40,962 bases of DNA from a virus, in IMG/VR virus record IMGVR_UViG_3300030102_001222, positions 1-40,962 of that record; one strand, written 5' to 3'. Each line of letters opens with the position of its first letter. Positions within the stretch are counted from its first letter, which is position 1. Below the pieces are notes generated by a model. That model was not told where the DNA came from, made no database searches, and was given only the letters and a program-made list of their open reading frames with translations. The position numbers and the translations under genes were made by a program. Below are positions 26,673 through 35,149 of the stretch, in pieces.

Positions 26673-27467
26673 TTATTTAGTTGTGTATTTTCGGCCTTGC
26701 CATGTAAATGTTTTCTTTCCTGCTTTTTTCTCCCTGTTATAAGTTTCTCTAAATGATTTAGCCATTTCAGAACCTTTGCGAAAGATAGGGTAGTTACCTC
26801 TAAAAGCTATTGGTTGACTATCTTTATCTTTCTGCATTCTTTTTTTAATTTCTTCTTTACTATCAAACTGAGCTTTTACATTCCTACTACCCTCTGACTT
26901 AGAGGGTGGTACTCTGGTAGGTTTCTTTGTAGGTGCTTTCTTGTTTTCTGACTTCTTAGAAGTAGAAGCACCAATACCTAAAGCACTTAATACACCCAAT
27001 AACATCCCAGCTTTACCACCTTTACTTTTAATTCTAGTAGGTGCTTTTGGTGTATTAGCATCTGGTTTCCTAGTAGTTTTCTTCTTAATTCTTTCTACTA
27101 CTTTTTCTCTTCGTTCACCTTTTAATGCTGGTTTGGGATCTTTGACCCCTTTCATAGGTACATATTCTACTGTGTAATGACCTGTGTTAGGTTTCCCTGC
27201 TCTTTTATCTGCAATTAACTTTTCTGCTACTGGTTTTTTAATACTGTCAACTACACCATCCTGAAACTGTTTATAGTATCCACCTTTTTTACCACCCCTC
27301 ACATATCTTTTAATTACAAAGGTACGTTTATTACCCATGTACTCAGGTGCTTTATTTCTATTCTTTAATTCTTTTTCTAAATCTTTGGTAGGTATAAATT
27401 CTTTCCTAGGGTCTTTCTTAGGTGGTCTACCTACTTGGTTCCCATAAGTGCCTTTACCTTCTGGCAT
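26673..27467 (-). CDS. Highly basic protein between portal and scaffold
   Basis: 264 aa with an exceptional Lys/Arg content, many KKP and KAPT stretches and a single hydrophobic Gly/Leu helix in the middle (GMLLGVLSALGIGA, about residues 155-170). The C-terminus 'FRETYNREKKAGKKTFTWQGRKYTTK' resembles a motif I have seen at the end of small virion proteins in marine phages. T7 has no gene here. Strong basicity and head-gene context suggest a DNA-binding or DNA-associated virion protein. Function is not established. Confidence 0.6.
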   Translation of the reverse strand: MPEGKGTYGNQVGRPPKKDPRKEFIPTKDLEKELKNRNKAPEYMGNKRTFVIKRYVRGGKKGGYYKQFQDGVVDSIKKPVAEKLIADKRAGKPNTGHYTVEYVPMKGVKDPKPALKGERREKVVERIKKKTTRKPDANTPKAPTRIKSKGGKAGMLLGVLSALGIGASTSKKSENKKAPTKKPTRVPPSKSEGSRNVKAQFDSKEEIKKRMQKDKDSQPIAFRGNYPIFRKGSEMAKSFRETYNREKKAGKKTFTWQGRKYTTK

Positions 27468-27468
27468 A

Positions 27469-29046
27469 TTATCCTTGTTGTTGAGGTTGTTGTTGTGGTT
27501 GTAGTCCAGCCATTTGCATGATCTGAGGTAGTAGTTGTTTACCTATTTCTGGACCCATAGTTTTAGCTATTTCCATAACCATTTGTTGTTGTCTTTGTTG
27601 TTGAGCTTGCTGTTGTAGTTGTGCTTGCTCTTCCTTAGACTTCAACAACCCTTGAGGATCTATCCCTAGTGATACACCTACACGATCTATAAAGTCATCG
27701 ATGTTGATTTGTTGTAAGAAACCTTCAGCTCCAAGAGGTTGAAACATCTGCATCATCTGCATTAGTTTCTTTAAGTCTTCTGATCTACTCATTGCTTCTA
27801 GACCAGTAATAATTTGAGGTCTTACTACACCTTCTGGTAGAGGTGGTACTTTGTCTTCATCATTAAGTTTCTTGAGCATCAATCTAACCAGAGGTAATTG
27901 AAATTCTTGGGACAACAAACTAAATATTCCACCTAACCCAGATTCTATTTCATTAGCGAGTAGACGAACTTCAGTAGCAGTAACTCTCTCAGCATCCCTT
28001 TGTACAGACCCAGACATAAGGAATGCACCAGCAAGTCTGTCACTAATAGTTTTAATCATGCTCTCAGCAATCCTAAAATCTACTGCTTTGTTAACTTGCA
28101 ATACACTCACATCATTAGCATCCCCTTGGATGATTGCTCCGTTAGGTGAATTAGCTAATGATCTGGCTTTAGTTGTACCATTGGGACGTACTAGGAATAG
28201 TACCTTTGCAGAGGATGCAGTACCTTCTACTAATGCTTGTGATAAACCTTCTAGTGAACGTAAGTCACCTAAGTATTGTTCTACTAAACCCCTCCCATAG
28301 GATTCACCATCAATCCTGTCAAACCTAAGTACCATCCAAGGGAAGTTATCTAACTTATATGTTCCTGAACTATTAGGTACTTCTATTTCTTTTACTTCTT
28401 GTCTAACAACCCATTGGTCTGCTTCTCTAATTATCTTTGTGTAGAGATCAATACTTTTATCTGAGTCATCATTAGTATCTTCTTGTTGTATTTGGTTTCT
28501 TATTTCCTCTGGTAACATAAGAGGACTTACAGATTCCTTAACGATAATCTCTAGGACATTCCCCATAGCATCCCTTTGGCATACATATCTCTCCAAAGGA
28601 AATACTCTCATGCCACCTTCTTCAGGGAAGTAAACTAAAGCATTACCAGAAACAATAAGATGTTTTAGCATCTCAAAAGTAGGTACACGTACTCTTGTTA
28701 CTTCTATTTCAGACATAACAGCACGTTCTATAGCACCTAATGCTTCCTCAACTGCCCCTCGACCTTCTTGTTTAAGTTGTGGGATCTCAAGATCATCCAC
28801 CATTAGTCTAAAGAAGGGGCCAGATGGGGGCAGTAAGGCAAGAAGTAACTTAGAAGCAAGAACATTAACTGCTCTAGCACCTACACTTTGGTATGGTGTA
28901 GGAAATATGGTACTAGCTGAATGTCCTTCTGGAGGTATGAGGTAGGGTAAAGTTAGTTCGGAACAGTCCCTGCTTCTTGTAAGGAATATGTGTCTCTGGG
29001 ACTCTAGTTGGGAATACCTTGAAGCACAAGATTGGTTATTTATCAC
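27469..29046 (-). CDS. Portal / head-tail connector, gp8-like
   Basis: 525 aa (T7 gp8 is 536 aa). Family features include 'ASTIFPTPYQSVGARAVNVLASKLLLALLPPSGPFFRLMVDD' near the N-terminus, 'YGRGLVEQYLGDLRSLEGLSQALVEGTASSAKVLFLVRPNG' in the middle, and 'RDAERVTATEVRLLANEIESGLGGIFSLLSQEFQLPLVRL' further on. The C-terminus is Gln-rich (LQQQAQQQRQQQ and MAGLQPQQQPQQQG). It forms the dodecameric DNA gate. Secure. Confidence 0.95.
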   Translation of the reverse strand: MINNQSCASRYSQLESQRHIFLTRSRDCSELTLPYLIPPEGHSASTIFPTPYQSVGARAVNVLASKLLLALLPPSGPFFRLMVDDLEIPQLKQEGRGAVEEALGAIERAVMSEIEVTRVRVPTFEMLKHLIVSGNALVYFPEEGGMRVFPLERYVCQRDAMGNVLEIIVKESVSPLMLPEEIRNQIQQEDTNDDSDKSIDLYTKIIREADQWVVRQEVKEIEVPNSSGTYKLDNFPWMVLRFDRIDGESYGRGLVEQYLGDLRSLEGLSQALVEGTASSAKVLFLVRPNGTTKARSLANSPNGAIIQGDANDVSVLQVNKAVDFRIAESMIKTISDRLAGAFLMSGSVQRDAERVTATEVRLLANEIESGLGGIFSLLSQEFQLPLVRLMLKKLNDEDKVPPLPEGVVRPQIITGLEAMSRSEDLKKLMQMMQMFQPLGAEGFLQQINIDDFIDRVGVSLGIDPQGLLKSKEEQAQLQQQAQQQRQQQMVMEIAKTMGPEIGKQLLPQIMQMAGLQPQQQPQQQG

Positions 29047-29510
29047 GCAGGAATTTGTACACCGACTGAGGAACTAGGAATCTTTAATGCACCAGAACGT
29101 ACATCTTTCTCATTTCCCCTTCTTCGTCCTCTTCTTCGTCTGCCAGCAAGAGTAGGATCTTCTAGGGTTTCATCATAACCACTCATACCACCCATCATTC
29201 CTTGTCTCTTTAGTGCAGTATTAATTTGTTTGCTAAGAGAAGTACCAACAGCAACAGCATTATTTAATGCACCAACTGCTTCACCAGAAATATCAGTTAG
29301 TGTGCTTTCCATGTCTTTGGGTAAATCAGTAAAAGTTTCACCAACTGTTGTTACTTCTTCTTTTACATCCTCTATGTCTTCACTAACGTCTTCTATTGCA
29401 TCATCTATTTCTTCTTTTATTTCTTCTTGGTTTTGATTGGAAGTAGGGTTACTGTCTGCTCCACCCGTACTACTTTCTGCACCCCCTGTTACACCACCAG
29501 TTCCACACAT
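29043..29510 (-). CDS. gp7.3-like small virion protein
   Basis: 155 aa, in ATGA-type overlap with the portal gene. It has a Gly/Ser-rich start, an acidic helical middle (EEIKEEIDDAIEDVSEDIEDVKEE), a cluster of arginines (RRRRGRRRG), then 'DVRSGALKIPSSSVGVQIP'. This last motif resembles the conserved C-terminus of T7 gp7.3 ('kkSLsvarsSGgGinI') and of related proteins next to podovirus portals. T7 gp7.3 is a virion protein needed for tail assembly. A ribosome binding site AAAGGAATACT supports the ATG. Moderate confidence. Confidence 0.6.
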   Translation of the reverse strand: MCGTGGVTGGAESSTGGADSNPTSNQNQEEIKEEIDDAIEDVSEDIEDVKEEVTTVGETFTDLPKDMESTLTDISGEAVGALNNAVAVGTSLSKQINTALKRQGMMGGMSGYDETLEDPTLAGRRRRGRRRGNEKDVRSGALKIPSSSVGVQIPA

Positions 29511-29519
29511 AGTATTCCT

Positions 29520-29936
29520 TTAAGTAATTATAGTTGTTGTCCCTGAAGACTGAGATTGTGAGGGACTAGTAAGAGTAGTAGGCAAGTCTTCTCTTATTCT
29601 AAGACTGTTCATGTTTTTTCTTTTCTTTTTTAATCTAGGATCTATTTCACCTTGCCTAGCATCTAGGTTAGTTACTTTTGTAGGTGTAATGGTAGTATCC
29701 ATTTCTGGAGCAGAGGAACTACTATCATCATTATTTAAGTAAGTATTAGGATTTAAATTACGTAGTAACAACCCTGCACCAGATTGACTGTCAGGACCAA
29801 CAAAGGTATCTACTGCATTACCTATATCTAAAATAGGATTCCTAATTAAATCATCGAATGCTTTACCTTCAACAGTAGAAGAAGTTCCGTCATATCCTCT
29901 TTTTCTTCTTTCTGCTACTTGGTCATACTCACACAT
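29520..29936 (-). CDS. Second gp7.3-type small virion protein
   Basis: 138 aa from the ATG at 29936, which overlaps the upstream stop as TGATG. The N-terminus is polar ('CEYDQVAERRKRGYDGTSST'), the middle acidic and Ser-rich, and the C-terminus has 'RLKKKRKNMNSLRIREDLPTTL', a basic run followed by 'sLRi', the motif type seen at the end of the neighbouring 155-aa protein. The two may be diverged relatives or partners at the portal. Function inferred from position. Confidence 0.5.
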   Translation of the reverse strand: MCEYDQVAERRKRGYDGTSSTVEGKAFDDLIRNPILDIGNAVDTFVGPDSQSGAGLLLRNLNPNTYLNNDDSSSSAPEMDTTITPTKVTNLDARQGEIDPRLKKKRKNMNSLRIREDLPTTLTSPSQSQSSGTTTIIT

Positions 29937-30127
29937 CAACCTTCAAACTCCTGCATATCCCTACGTTCCATTAACCATTCAACCATTGCTCTTTTTCCTG
30001 CATACATAAATATTTCTCTTTCTGTCATATCAATAGTAGGACAAGCAGATGGGAATAGTTGATCTAGATCCTTTACTAACTGTTCTGGTATATCTAGATA
30101 CAGTTCTTTTTTACCCTCTAAATCCAT
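29936..30127 (-). CDS. Small helical protein upstream of the head genes
   Basis: 63 aa: MDLEGKKELYLDIPEQLVKDLDQLFPSACPTIDMTEREIFMYAGKRAMVEWLMERR... It reads as a compact alpha-helical protein with the phrase 'dm-erei-myaGkr--veWL'. I associate such short proteins with the junction between replication and structural genes in T7-like marine phages, but know no function. The stop overlaps the next start (TGATG), supporting expression as one unit with the head genes. Confidence 0.6.
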   Translation of the reverse strand: MDLEGKKELYLDIPEQLVKDLDQLFPSACPTIDMTEREIFMYAGKRAMVEWLMERRDMQEFEG

Positions 30128-30149
30128 AAAAATCGGTTTTCCAACGTAG

Positions 30150-30947
30150 TTAAAAAATATTTCCTATGGGGTTGGGTAATTTATGGGTCAAATCACCATC
30201 TCTTTGTATCCTTGTGAGCCTTGCATTTATCTTTGCGTATTCCTTAGTTAGATCATTGTCTATGTAGGTATCTACAACGAGTTTCCATAGGTATTTTAAT
30301 TCTTCTACTCCTTGTAGTATCTTTCCTGCTCTCTTTATCCCCAAACCTTTAACACCCACTATATTATCTACAGTATCCCCAGCTATGGTTTGGCACATCC
30401 AAGTAAAGTCTGCTTGTTTTTCTGTTATTTCTACTAACTCATCTTTTATATAATGTAATCCTGGTACTGTTTGTAGATCCTTATCGATAGTCACACATAC
30501 TGCTCTGTTGTTCTGTGTCTTTACTGGTGGTTCTACTTTCCATAATTTTGCATAAGGATCTTTAGCAGTAATAAACTCACCTATAATATCATCTGCTTCA
30601 TATCCATCTTGTTCTATATTGTACTGATATACATAACCTAATCTTTCTCTTATTCTCCTGAGACACAAAGGTTTCCTCTGGTCTTTCCTGTTCATCTTGT
30701 ACTCAGGATAAATTTCTTTTCTAAAATTGTTTTTATGTGACCAACAAAGAACAGGAATAACTGTAGGATCTCTTTGTGTGTCTCTAAATCCTTCTACTAT
30801 TTTAGTAATGGTATCAATAGCTATGTGGGTTGCTTCTTCTTCTGAACTCCAGAGTGTCCAAAGATCCTCATCCCATTTAACTGCTTTCTCTGCATTGAAA
30901 GCTGATCGGTATGCTACTATGTCTGCATCTATTGCTAAGATTGTCAT
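30150..30947 (-). CDS. 5'-3' exonuclease, gp6-like
   Basis: 265 aa from ATG 30947, which forms a TAATG overlap with the DNA polymerase stop; an ATG 18 nt earlier is less likely. Flap-endonuclease motifs are in order: 'LAIDADIVAYR' (first metal-binding Asp), 'NFRKEIYPEYKMNR' (helical arch basic patch), 'DGYEADDIIGEF' (metal-binding Glu-Ala-Asp-Asp), 'VTIDKDLQ' and 'GDTVDNIVGVKGLGIKRA' (Asp pair plus helix-hairpin-helix). In T7 the enzyme removes RNA primers and degrades host DNA. It lies directly downstream of the polymerase as in T7. Secure. Confidence 0.93.
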   Translation of the reverse strand: MTILAIDADIVAYRSAFNAEKAVKWDEDLWTLWSSEEEATHIAIDTITKIVEGFRDTQRDPTVIPVLCWSHKNNFRKEIYPEYKMNRKDQRKPLCLRRIRERLGYVYQYNIEQDGYEADDIIGEFITAKDPYAKLWKVEPPVKTQNNRAVCVTIDKDLQTVPGLHYIKDELVEITEKQADFTWMCQTIAGDTVDNIVGVKGLGIKRAGKILQGVEELKYLWKLVVDTYIDNDLTKEYAKINARLTRIQRDGDLTHKLPNPIGNIF

Positions 30948-32659
30948 TAGTGTGTCTCCATCCAAGAGTTTCCAATTTTATATTCCCCATCCAGAGGACA
31001 TTTGAAATCGTAATATCGTTCTGTCTCAAAAATTTTTTCCACAAAACTTTTTCCAACTTCATCAAGATCCAAGGTTTCACTAACGCTTACCTGAATCTCA
31101 TCATGTACCCAAAGAACGATCCTTGCTAATCCATTGTAGGATCTAATAATTTCGTCATTTACTAAACTAATCCATCTTTTACATAATATTGCCCCAGCAG
31201 ATTGTATTAAGAAGTTGAGAGCAGAATGAGTAGAACGAACAGGAATATGCCTACCATCTAACCCCTTTAGAAACTTCTTCTTCTCTAGTGACCTAGCAAT
31301 ATTATTATTCAAGCTAGAGAAGCCAGTAATGTTACTCATGAACTTATCTTTAAGTTTCTTACCTTCTTCTTTACCACCACCAATAATAGACCCTATTTTC
31401 TGTGATCCAGCACCATAAAGTAGGGCATAGATAAATGTTTTTGCTTGGTCCCTAGTTTCTAGTCCAGCAGACTTCTGGTTTTCAGTATGTATGTCACTTT
31501 CTACTACTTTTTTACCATAGGAACCATTGTCATACTTTGCTAAATAATGAGACAATACTCTTAGTTCCAATGAGGACATATCTATACCAATAAACTTGTG
31601 TCCTTTATCTGGTAAAAACAAGGATCTACATTCTTTACCGAAAGGTGAGCGAGTAGCAGGAACTTGTCCTAGATTAGGATGAGTGTGAGTTGCCCTAGAT
31701 GTATATGTACCAAGAGGATTAGTTCGGTTGTGTATGATGTAACTACCATTCTCTTTGTTAGCCAGCTTCAACCATGCTTGTTTACCTTCACTAATCTGAG
31801 CTATTCTTTTTTGTAGCAGTAAGTAGTCTGCTATCATTAGTGCTTCTGGTGTACCTAGTTCCCTAAGTACAGCTTCATCCACTATAGGATGACCCAGAGG
31901 TGTTTTCTTAGTAGGTTCCCATCCTCTTTCTATTAAAACTTTGGCTATATGCTGTCTTGATCTAGGATTAAAATTTACATTCTTGATCTTGGTATAATCT
32001 TTTTTCTTTCTTGTTCTACCTTCTCCGTTGTTTACAATCCAAGATCCAAACTCATCCTTTAGTTTATCTTCAAATCCTACTCGTTTTAGTGATAGCTTTT
32101 CTTCTAATGCTTTTGCATCTTTCCTATTAAATCTAACACCAGTAAATCTCATATCAGAACATATAAGTTGCATAGAATGCTCTAGTCGTACAGCATCTTG
32201 TACACCAGAGTCTTTCATCTTCTTCTTTAACTTCTCATACAACTTAAAGTTTAGTTTTACATCATTGATGCAGTAGTTAAGCATATCCTCAGAGTATACC
32301 CCAAAGTTACTACACTCCATCTTGGGAAAGTTTAACTCTTTACCCCAACTATCAAGACTGTGAAACTCTCTAGTAGGAAAAAGCAGTCTAGAAATAGTAA
32401 GAGTATCCCTAGGTAATGCTTTAGGAACCCAATTGTAGATTTTGTTTATAAAAGGAATGTCAAAGTCGATGATATTGTGACCAACGACAATCTTAGCTGA
32501 GTCTAGGTATTCAATTCCTGCTTCTATTTCTTTTGGACCGAATGATTTTATCTCCCATGTCTCAGCATCCATAGTAACGATGCAATGAATAACTTTTCCC
32601 TGCTCATAAAAGTTATCTGTCTCAATATCAAAAATCAGCGTCCTCTTCTTCTTCATCAA
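30947..32659 (-). CDS. DNA polymerase, family A, gp5-like
   Basis: 570 aa (T7 gp5 is 704 aa). Proofreading motifs are intact: 'FDIETDNF' with Asp11 and Glu13, 'VVGHNIIDFDIPF', and 'YCINDVKLNFKLYEKL'. Polymerase motifs are present: A 'FIGIDMSSLELRVLSHYLAKY', B 'RDQAKTFIYALLYGAG' and C 'VLWVHDEIQVS' with His519-Asp520-Glu521. The position in the B motif that affects nucleotide analogue discrimination is Tyr, as in T7 and not the Phe of E. coli Pol I. Its start overlaps the helicase stop by 32 nt. Secure. Confidence 0.95.
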   Translation of the reverse strand: MMKKKRTLIFDIETDNFYEQGKVIHCIVTMDAETWEIKSFGPKEIEAGIEYLDSAKIVVGHNIIDFDIPFINKIYNWVPKALPRDTLTISRLLFPTREFHSLDSWGKELNFPKMECSNFGVYSEDMLNYCINDVKLNFKLYEKLKKKMKDSGVQDAVRLEHSMQLICSDMRFTGVRFNRKDAKALEEKLSLKRVGFEDKLKDEFGSWIVNNGEGRTRKKKDYTKIKNVNFNPRSRQHIAKVLIERGWEPTKKTPLGHPIVDEAVLRELGTPEALMIADYLLLQKRIAQISEGKQAWLKLANKENGSYIIHNRTNPLGTYTSRATHTHPNLGQVPATRSPFGKECRSLFLPDKGHKFIGIDMSSLELRVLSHYLAKYDNGSYGKKVVESDIHTENQKSAGLETRDQAKTFIYALLYGAGSQKIGSIIGGGKEEGKKLKDKFMSNITGFSSLNNNIARSLEKKKFLKGLDGRHIPVRSTHSALNFLIQSAGAILCKRWISLVNDEIIRSYNGLARIVLWVHDEIQVSVSETLDLDEVGKSFVEKIFETERYYDFKCPLDGEYKIGNSWMETH

Positions 32660-34280
32660 AATTTATTTCCTCTAGTGTCTCAAATAATCTTCCTGTCTCA
32701 GGTGTATATCTCAGTACAGAACAAGCACCCTCTTCCCCCGAATATCTATTTTTTAATACACGTACTGTAGTTAAGTGCTTATCTGTCCCTTGTTTATCCC
32801 TCTCCAGAGCTATACACATATCTGATAACTGAGCTATAGCCTGAGATCCCCTAAGATGATTTAATCCTACTCGTTCACCTTCTTCATGACCTTTGCCCCC
32901 ATTGGTTCTTTTTAAATGCGATACAAGCAATAACGCACATTGGGTATCCTCAACAAAATCCCGTAGGTTGGTCATGAGGTTATCTATTTTCCTTCTCTCA
33001 TCCCCTTCCCCATCTCCTGAGACAATAATAGAAATGTGGTCAAGAATAATTAACTTACAGTCGTATCCTTTTACAAAATGACGTAACTTATCCTTAATAC
33101 TGTCTTCTGAGGAACTACCCCAATGTTTATCGAATACTACTTTGTTTCCCAGATCCAGATCCTTGTACCAGTTTTCCCATTTATCTAAATCTCGTTCTTC
33201 CTGTGAATGTAGATGTAGTGGTTCATTAGCATGAAGAGCAAGTAAACCAATAGCAGAACGCTTAGTGTTTTCCTCTAGTGCATAGTAGGCTACTTTGTGT
33301 CCTTGTAAGATAGTGTTGTATGCTACCTCTCTACAAAACTGTGACTTACCTACTCCTGTTCCAGCAGTAATACAAACTATCTCACCACAACGTATACCCC
33401 TAGTCATCTCATCTAACTTAGGGAATGGGTAAGGAATACTTACTTCATCATGTACTTTTATTATTTCTTCCCATATTTCATCCCCTGTTACTATCCCCTC
33501 TGGTTTATGAGGTTTAGCATTATAGATCGCTTGCATGAGATCCTGTTGTCTGTTCTGCATCAGTAACTCATTAGGATCTTTCTCAGGAAGTTGAACTATC
33601 TTGCATTTACCATAGGACAGTAGTTGTGCTACTTTTTTTGTTGCTTTATCACCAGCTTCATCAGCATCAAAACAAAGTATTACTTCAGGGAAGGATTCAA
33701 CCCATTCTAGGTTTTCTTTTATTTGTGTAACTGCATTACCAGCACCTTTAGTTAAAGATACTACTGGTCTTTTAAGGTTGAATACTTGTGCTACAGTTAA
33801 ACAATCAATCTCCCCCTCTGTTATTATCAGAGGTTGAGGGTAGGTCAGGTTCTTTTGTGGTTGAAACTTGTTCTGACCAAAGAGAAGAGATGTCTTCCCC
33901 CTCCATTTGAAATCCCTGTTCAACCCCCTCGTCTTCTGGGCTATGTCTACTCCGTTCTCTGTAAAGCTGATTACTGCTGTTTTTACCCCTTCTAATAACG
34001 CTTTTTGGTAATTGTAGAATCGGCAAGTTTCCTCTGTTATTTTACGTTTAGGTAAGTCTTCATAGAATAACTGATCCCTAGGAATTAAATTAAGTTTCTT
34101 CTTAGGTTTCTGTTCTACTGTTTCTGCTACATCTCCATCCATTGTTCCCCTTTTTTCACAAGTCCAGCACCAAGTGCTACCATCGTCATAAACTGATTTG
34201 TTATCTTTACTACCACAAGAATCACAACTTACATTCTTAACCCAATTAGCTTCTTTATAAGGATGTTTGCCCATTAACAT
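32628..34280 (-). CDS. DNA primase-helicase, gp4-like
   Basis: 550 aa (T7 gp4A is 566 aa). It has a zinc finger with Cys19, Cys22, Cys38 and Cys41, a TOPRIM domain with 'ITEGEIDCLTVAQVF' and 'ILCFDADEAGDKATKK', and a RecA-like helicase with Walker A 'ITAGTGVGKSQFCREVAY', 'YALEENTKRSAIGL', Walker B 'CKLIILDHISII', and 'ALLLVSHLKR' followed by 'LRGSQAIAQLSDMCIALERD'. The tail is acidic (FDEEEEDADF), like the T7 gp4 C-terminus that contacts the polymerase. It overlaps the lysozyme-like gene by 26 nt. Secure. Confidence 0.95.
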   Translation of the reverse strand: MLMGKHPYKEANWVKNVSCDSCGSKDNKSVYDDGSTWCWTCEKRGTMDGDVAETVEQKPKKKLNLIPRDQLFYEDLPKRKITEETCRFYNYQKALLEGVKTAVISFTENGVDIAQKTRGLNRDFKWRGKTSLLFGQNKFQPQKNLTYPQPLIITEGEIDCLTVAQVFNLKRPVVSLTKGAGNAVTQIKENLEWVESFPEVILCFDADEAGDKATKKVAQLLSYGKCKIVQLPEKDPNELLMQNRQQDLMQAIYNAKPHKPEGIVTGDEIWEEIIKVHDEVSIPYPFPKLDEMTRGIRCGEIVCITAGTGVGKSQFCREVAYNTILQGHKVAYYALEENTKRSAIGLLALHANEPLHLHSQEERDLDKWENWYKDLDLGNKVVFDKHWGSSSEDSIKDKLRHFVKGYDCKLIILDHISIIVSGDGEGDERRKIDNLMTNLRDFVEDTQCALLLVSHLKRTNGGKGHEEGERVGLNHLRGSQAIAQLSDMCIALERDKQGTDKHLTTVRVLKNRYSGEEGACSVLRYTPETGRLFETLEEINFDEEEEDADF

Positions 34281-34737
34281 AATCCTCTATATCAAAGTAT
34301 GGTTTTTCCTCATCTTTAAGTAATTGATCCTGACCTATAACCCTTGCATCTGGATATACTTTTTTAAGATGAGAAATAAGAAGCAGTAATGATTCTAGTT
34401 GTTCCTCGAAATAACTTTGATCTGTAGGTAAACCTTCTAAATTTCTACCACCTACCAAAGTTATACATACAGAAGACTCATCATAACCCCAAGTGTGACT
34501 ACCATGTTCTTCTAGTTCCCTACCCTTTTGTATTTCCCCAAATTTATCTATAAGAAAATGACAACCTACAGAGATCCATCCTAATGCTCTATGCAGTCTA
34601 TCTAATTGTACAATGTCTAGTAGTTTGTCAGGTTTAGTATCAGTACAAGTAACAATAATAAAATCAGTCTGATTCCTTTTCTTTATATTCACCAAACCAT
34701 GAGGTAGGTACTCTTTGATCTGCATAGATAAATCCAT
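34255..34737 (-). CDS. T7 lysozyme (gp3.5)-like protein, predicted inactive amidase
   Basis: 160 aa (T7 gp3.5 is 151 aa). It aligns with T7 lysozyme through 'TDFIIVTCTDTKP', 'LGWISVGCHFLIDKFGEIQKGREL', 'GSHTWGYDESSVCITLVGG' and 'KPYFDIEDYV' without gaps in the core. T7 lysozyme cleaves murein using zinc held by His17, His122 and Cys130 with Tyr46 and Lys128, and also binds phage RNA polymerase to inhibit transcription. Here these positions are Thr30, Asp137, Lys145, Cys59 and Glu143, so none survives. The fold-supporting residues (GSH, LVGG, FD) remain, which argues against decay. The likely remaining role is polymerase control. The fold is secure; loss of activity is inferred from the residues. 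Confidence 0.9.
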   Translation of the reverse strand: MDLSMQIKEYLPHGLVNIKKRNQTDFIIVTCTDTKPDKLLDIVQLDRLHRALGWISVGCHFLIDKFGEIQKGRELEEHGSHTWGYDESSVCITLVGGRNLEGLPTDQSYFEEQLESLLLLISHLKKVYPDARVIGQDQLLKDEEKPYFDIEDYVNGQTSL

Positions 34738-35149
34738 ATCTTTCAGCCCATTCTGCTAATGAAGGTTTAGTATTATCTTTTCTTTTAACTGCACCTTGGT
34801 AAGTACTTTCACAGTTATAGAATACAAATCTTAAATCTATCTCTGGAAACTGTTCTTTAAATTTAACGTATTTAATTCTGTCTTTTAATCTCAGAAAACC
34901 TTTTACTTCTACATAAATACCATTAGGTAAAAGAATGTCTGGAACGTAAGAGGTAGGGATGTCTACATAAAACCTTTTAGGCTGATATATACATCCCTTT
35001 TGTGGAAGTGCCTCAAACACTTCTTTTTCAAACTTTGATCTAAAAATCGTCTTCCTCTTCAAAGATCGTTTCTTTCCCCTCTTCCTTGTATTCAAACCCT
35101 TCTTCCTCTTCAAATCCAAATCCATCTGAATTAGCTGAGTAAGGTACAT
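34664..35149 (-). CDS. Endonuclease I / Holliday junction resolvase, gp3-like
   Basis: 161 aa from ATG 35149; ATG 35125 is another candidate start. The core matches T7 gp3: 'FRSKFEKEVFEAL' with Glu41, 'YVPDILLPNGIYVEVKGF' with Asp71, Glu81 and Lys83, then 'DRIKYVKFKEQFPEIDLRFVFYN' and 'SLAEWAERYGFIYAD'. The PD-(D/E)xK metal and catalytic residues are intact. T7 gp3 resolves branched DNA and cuts host DNA. The N-terminal ~35 residues are very basic and are encoded over the acidic tail of the SSB gene in another frame, an overlap of about 86-110 nt. Secure core; start uncertain. Confidence 0.92.
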   Translation of the reverse strand: MYLTQLIQMDLDLKRKKGLNTRKRGKKRSLKRKTIFRSKFEKEVFEALPQKGCIYQPKRFYVDIPTSYVPDILLPNGIYVEVKGFLRLKDRIKYVKFKEQFPEIDLRFVFYNCESTYQGAVKRKDNTKPSLAEWAERYGFIYADQRVPTSWFGEYKEKESD

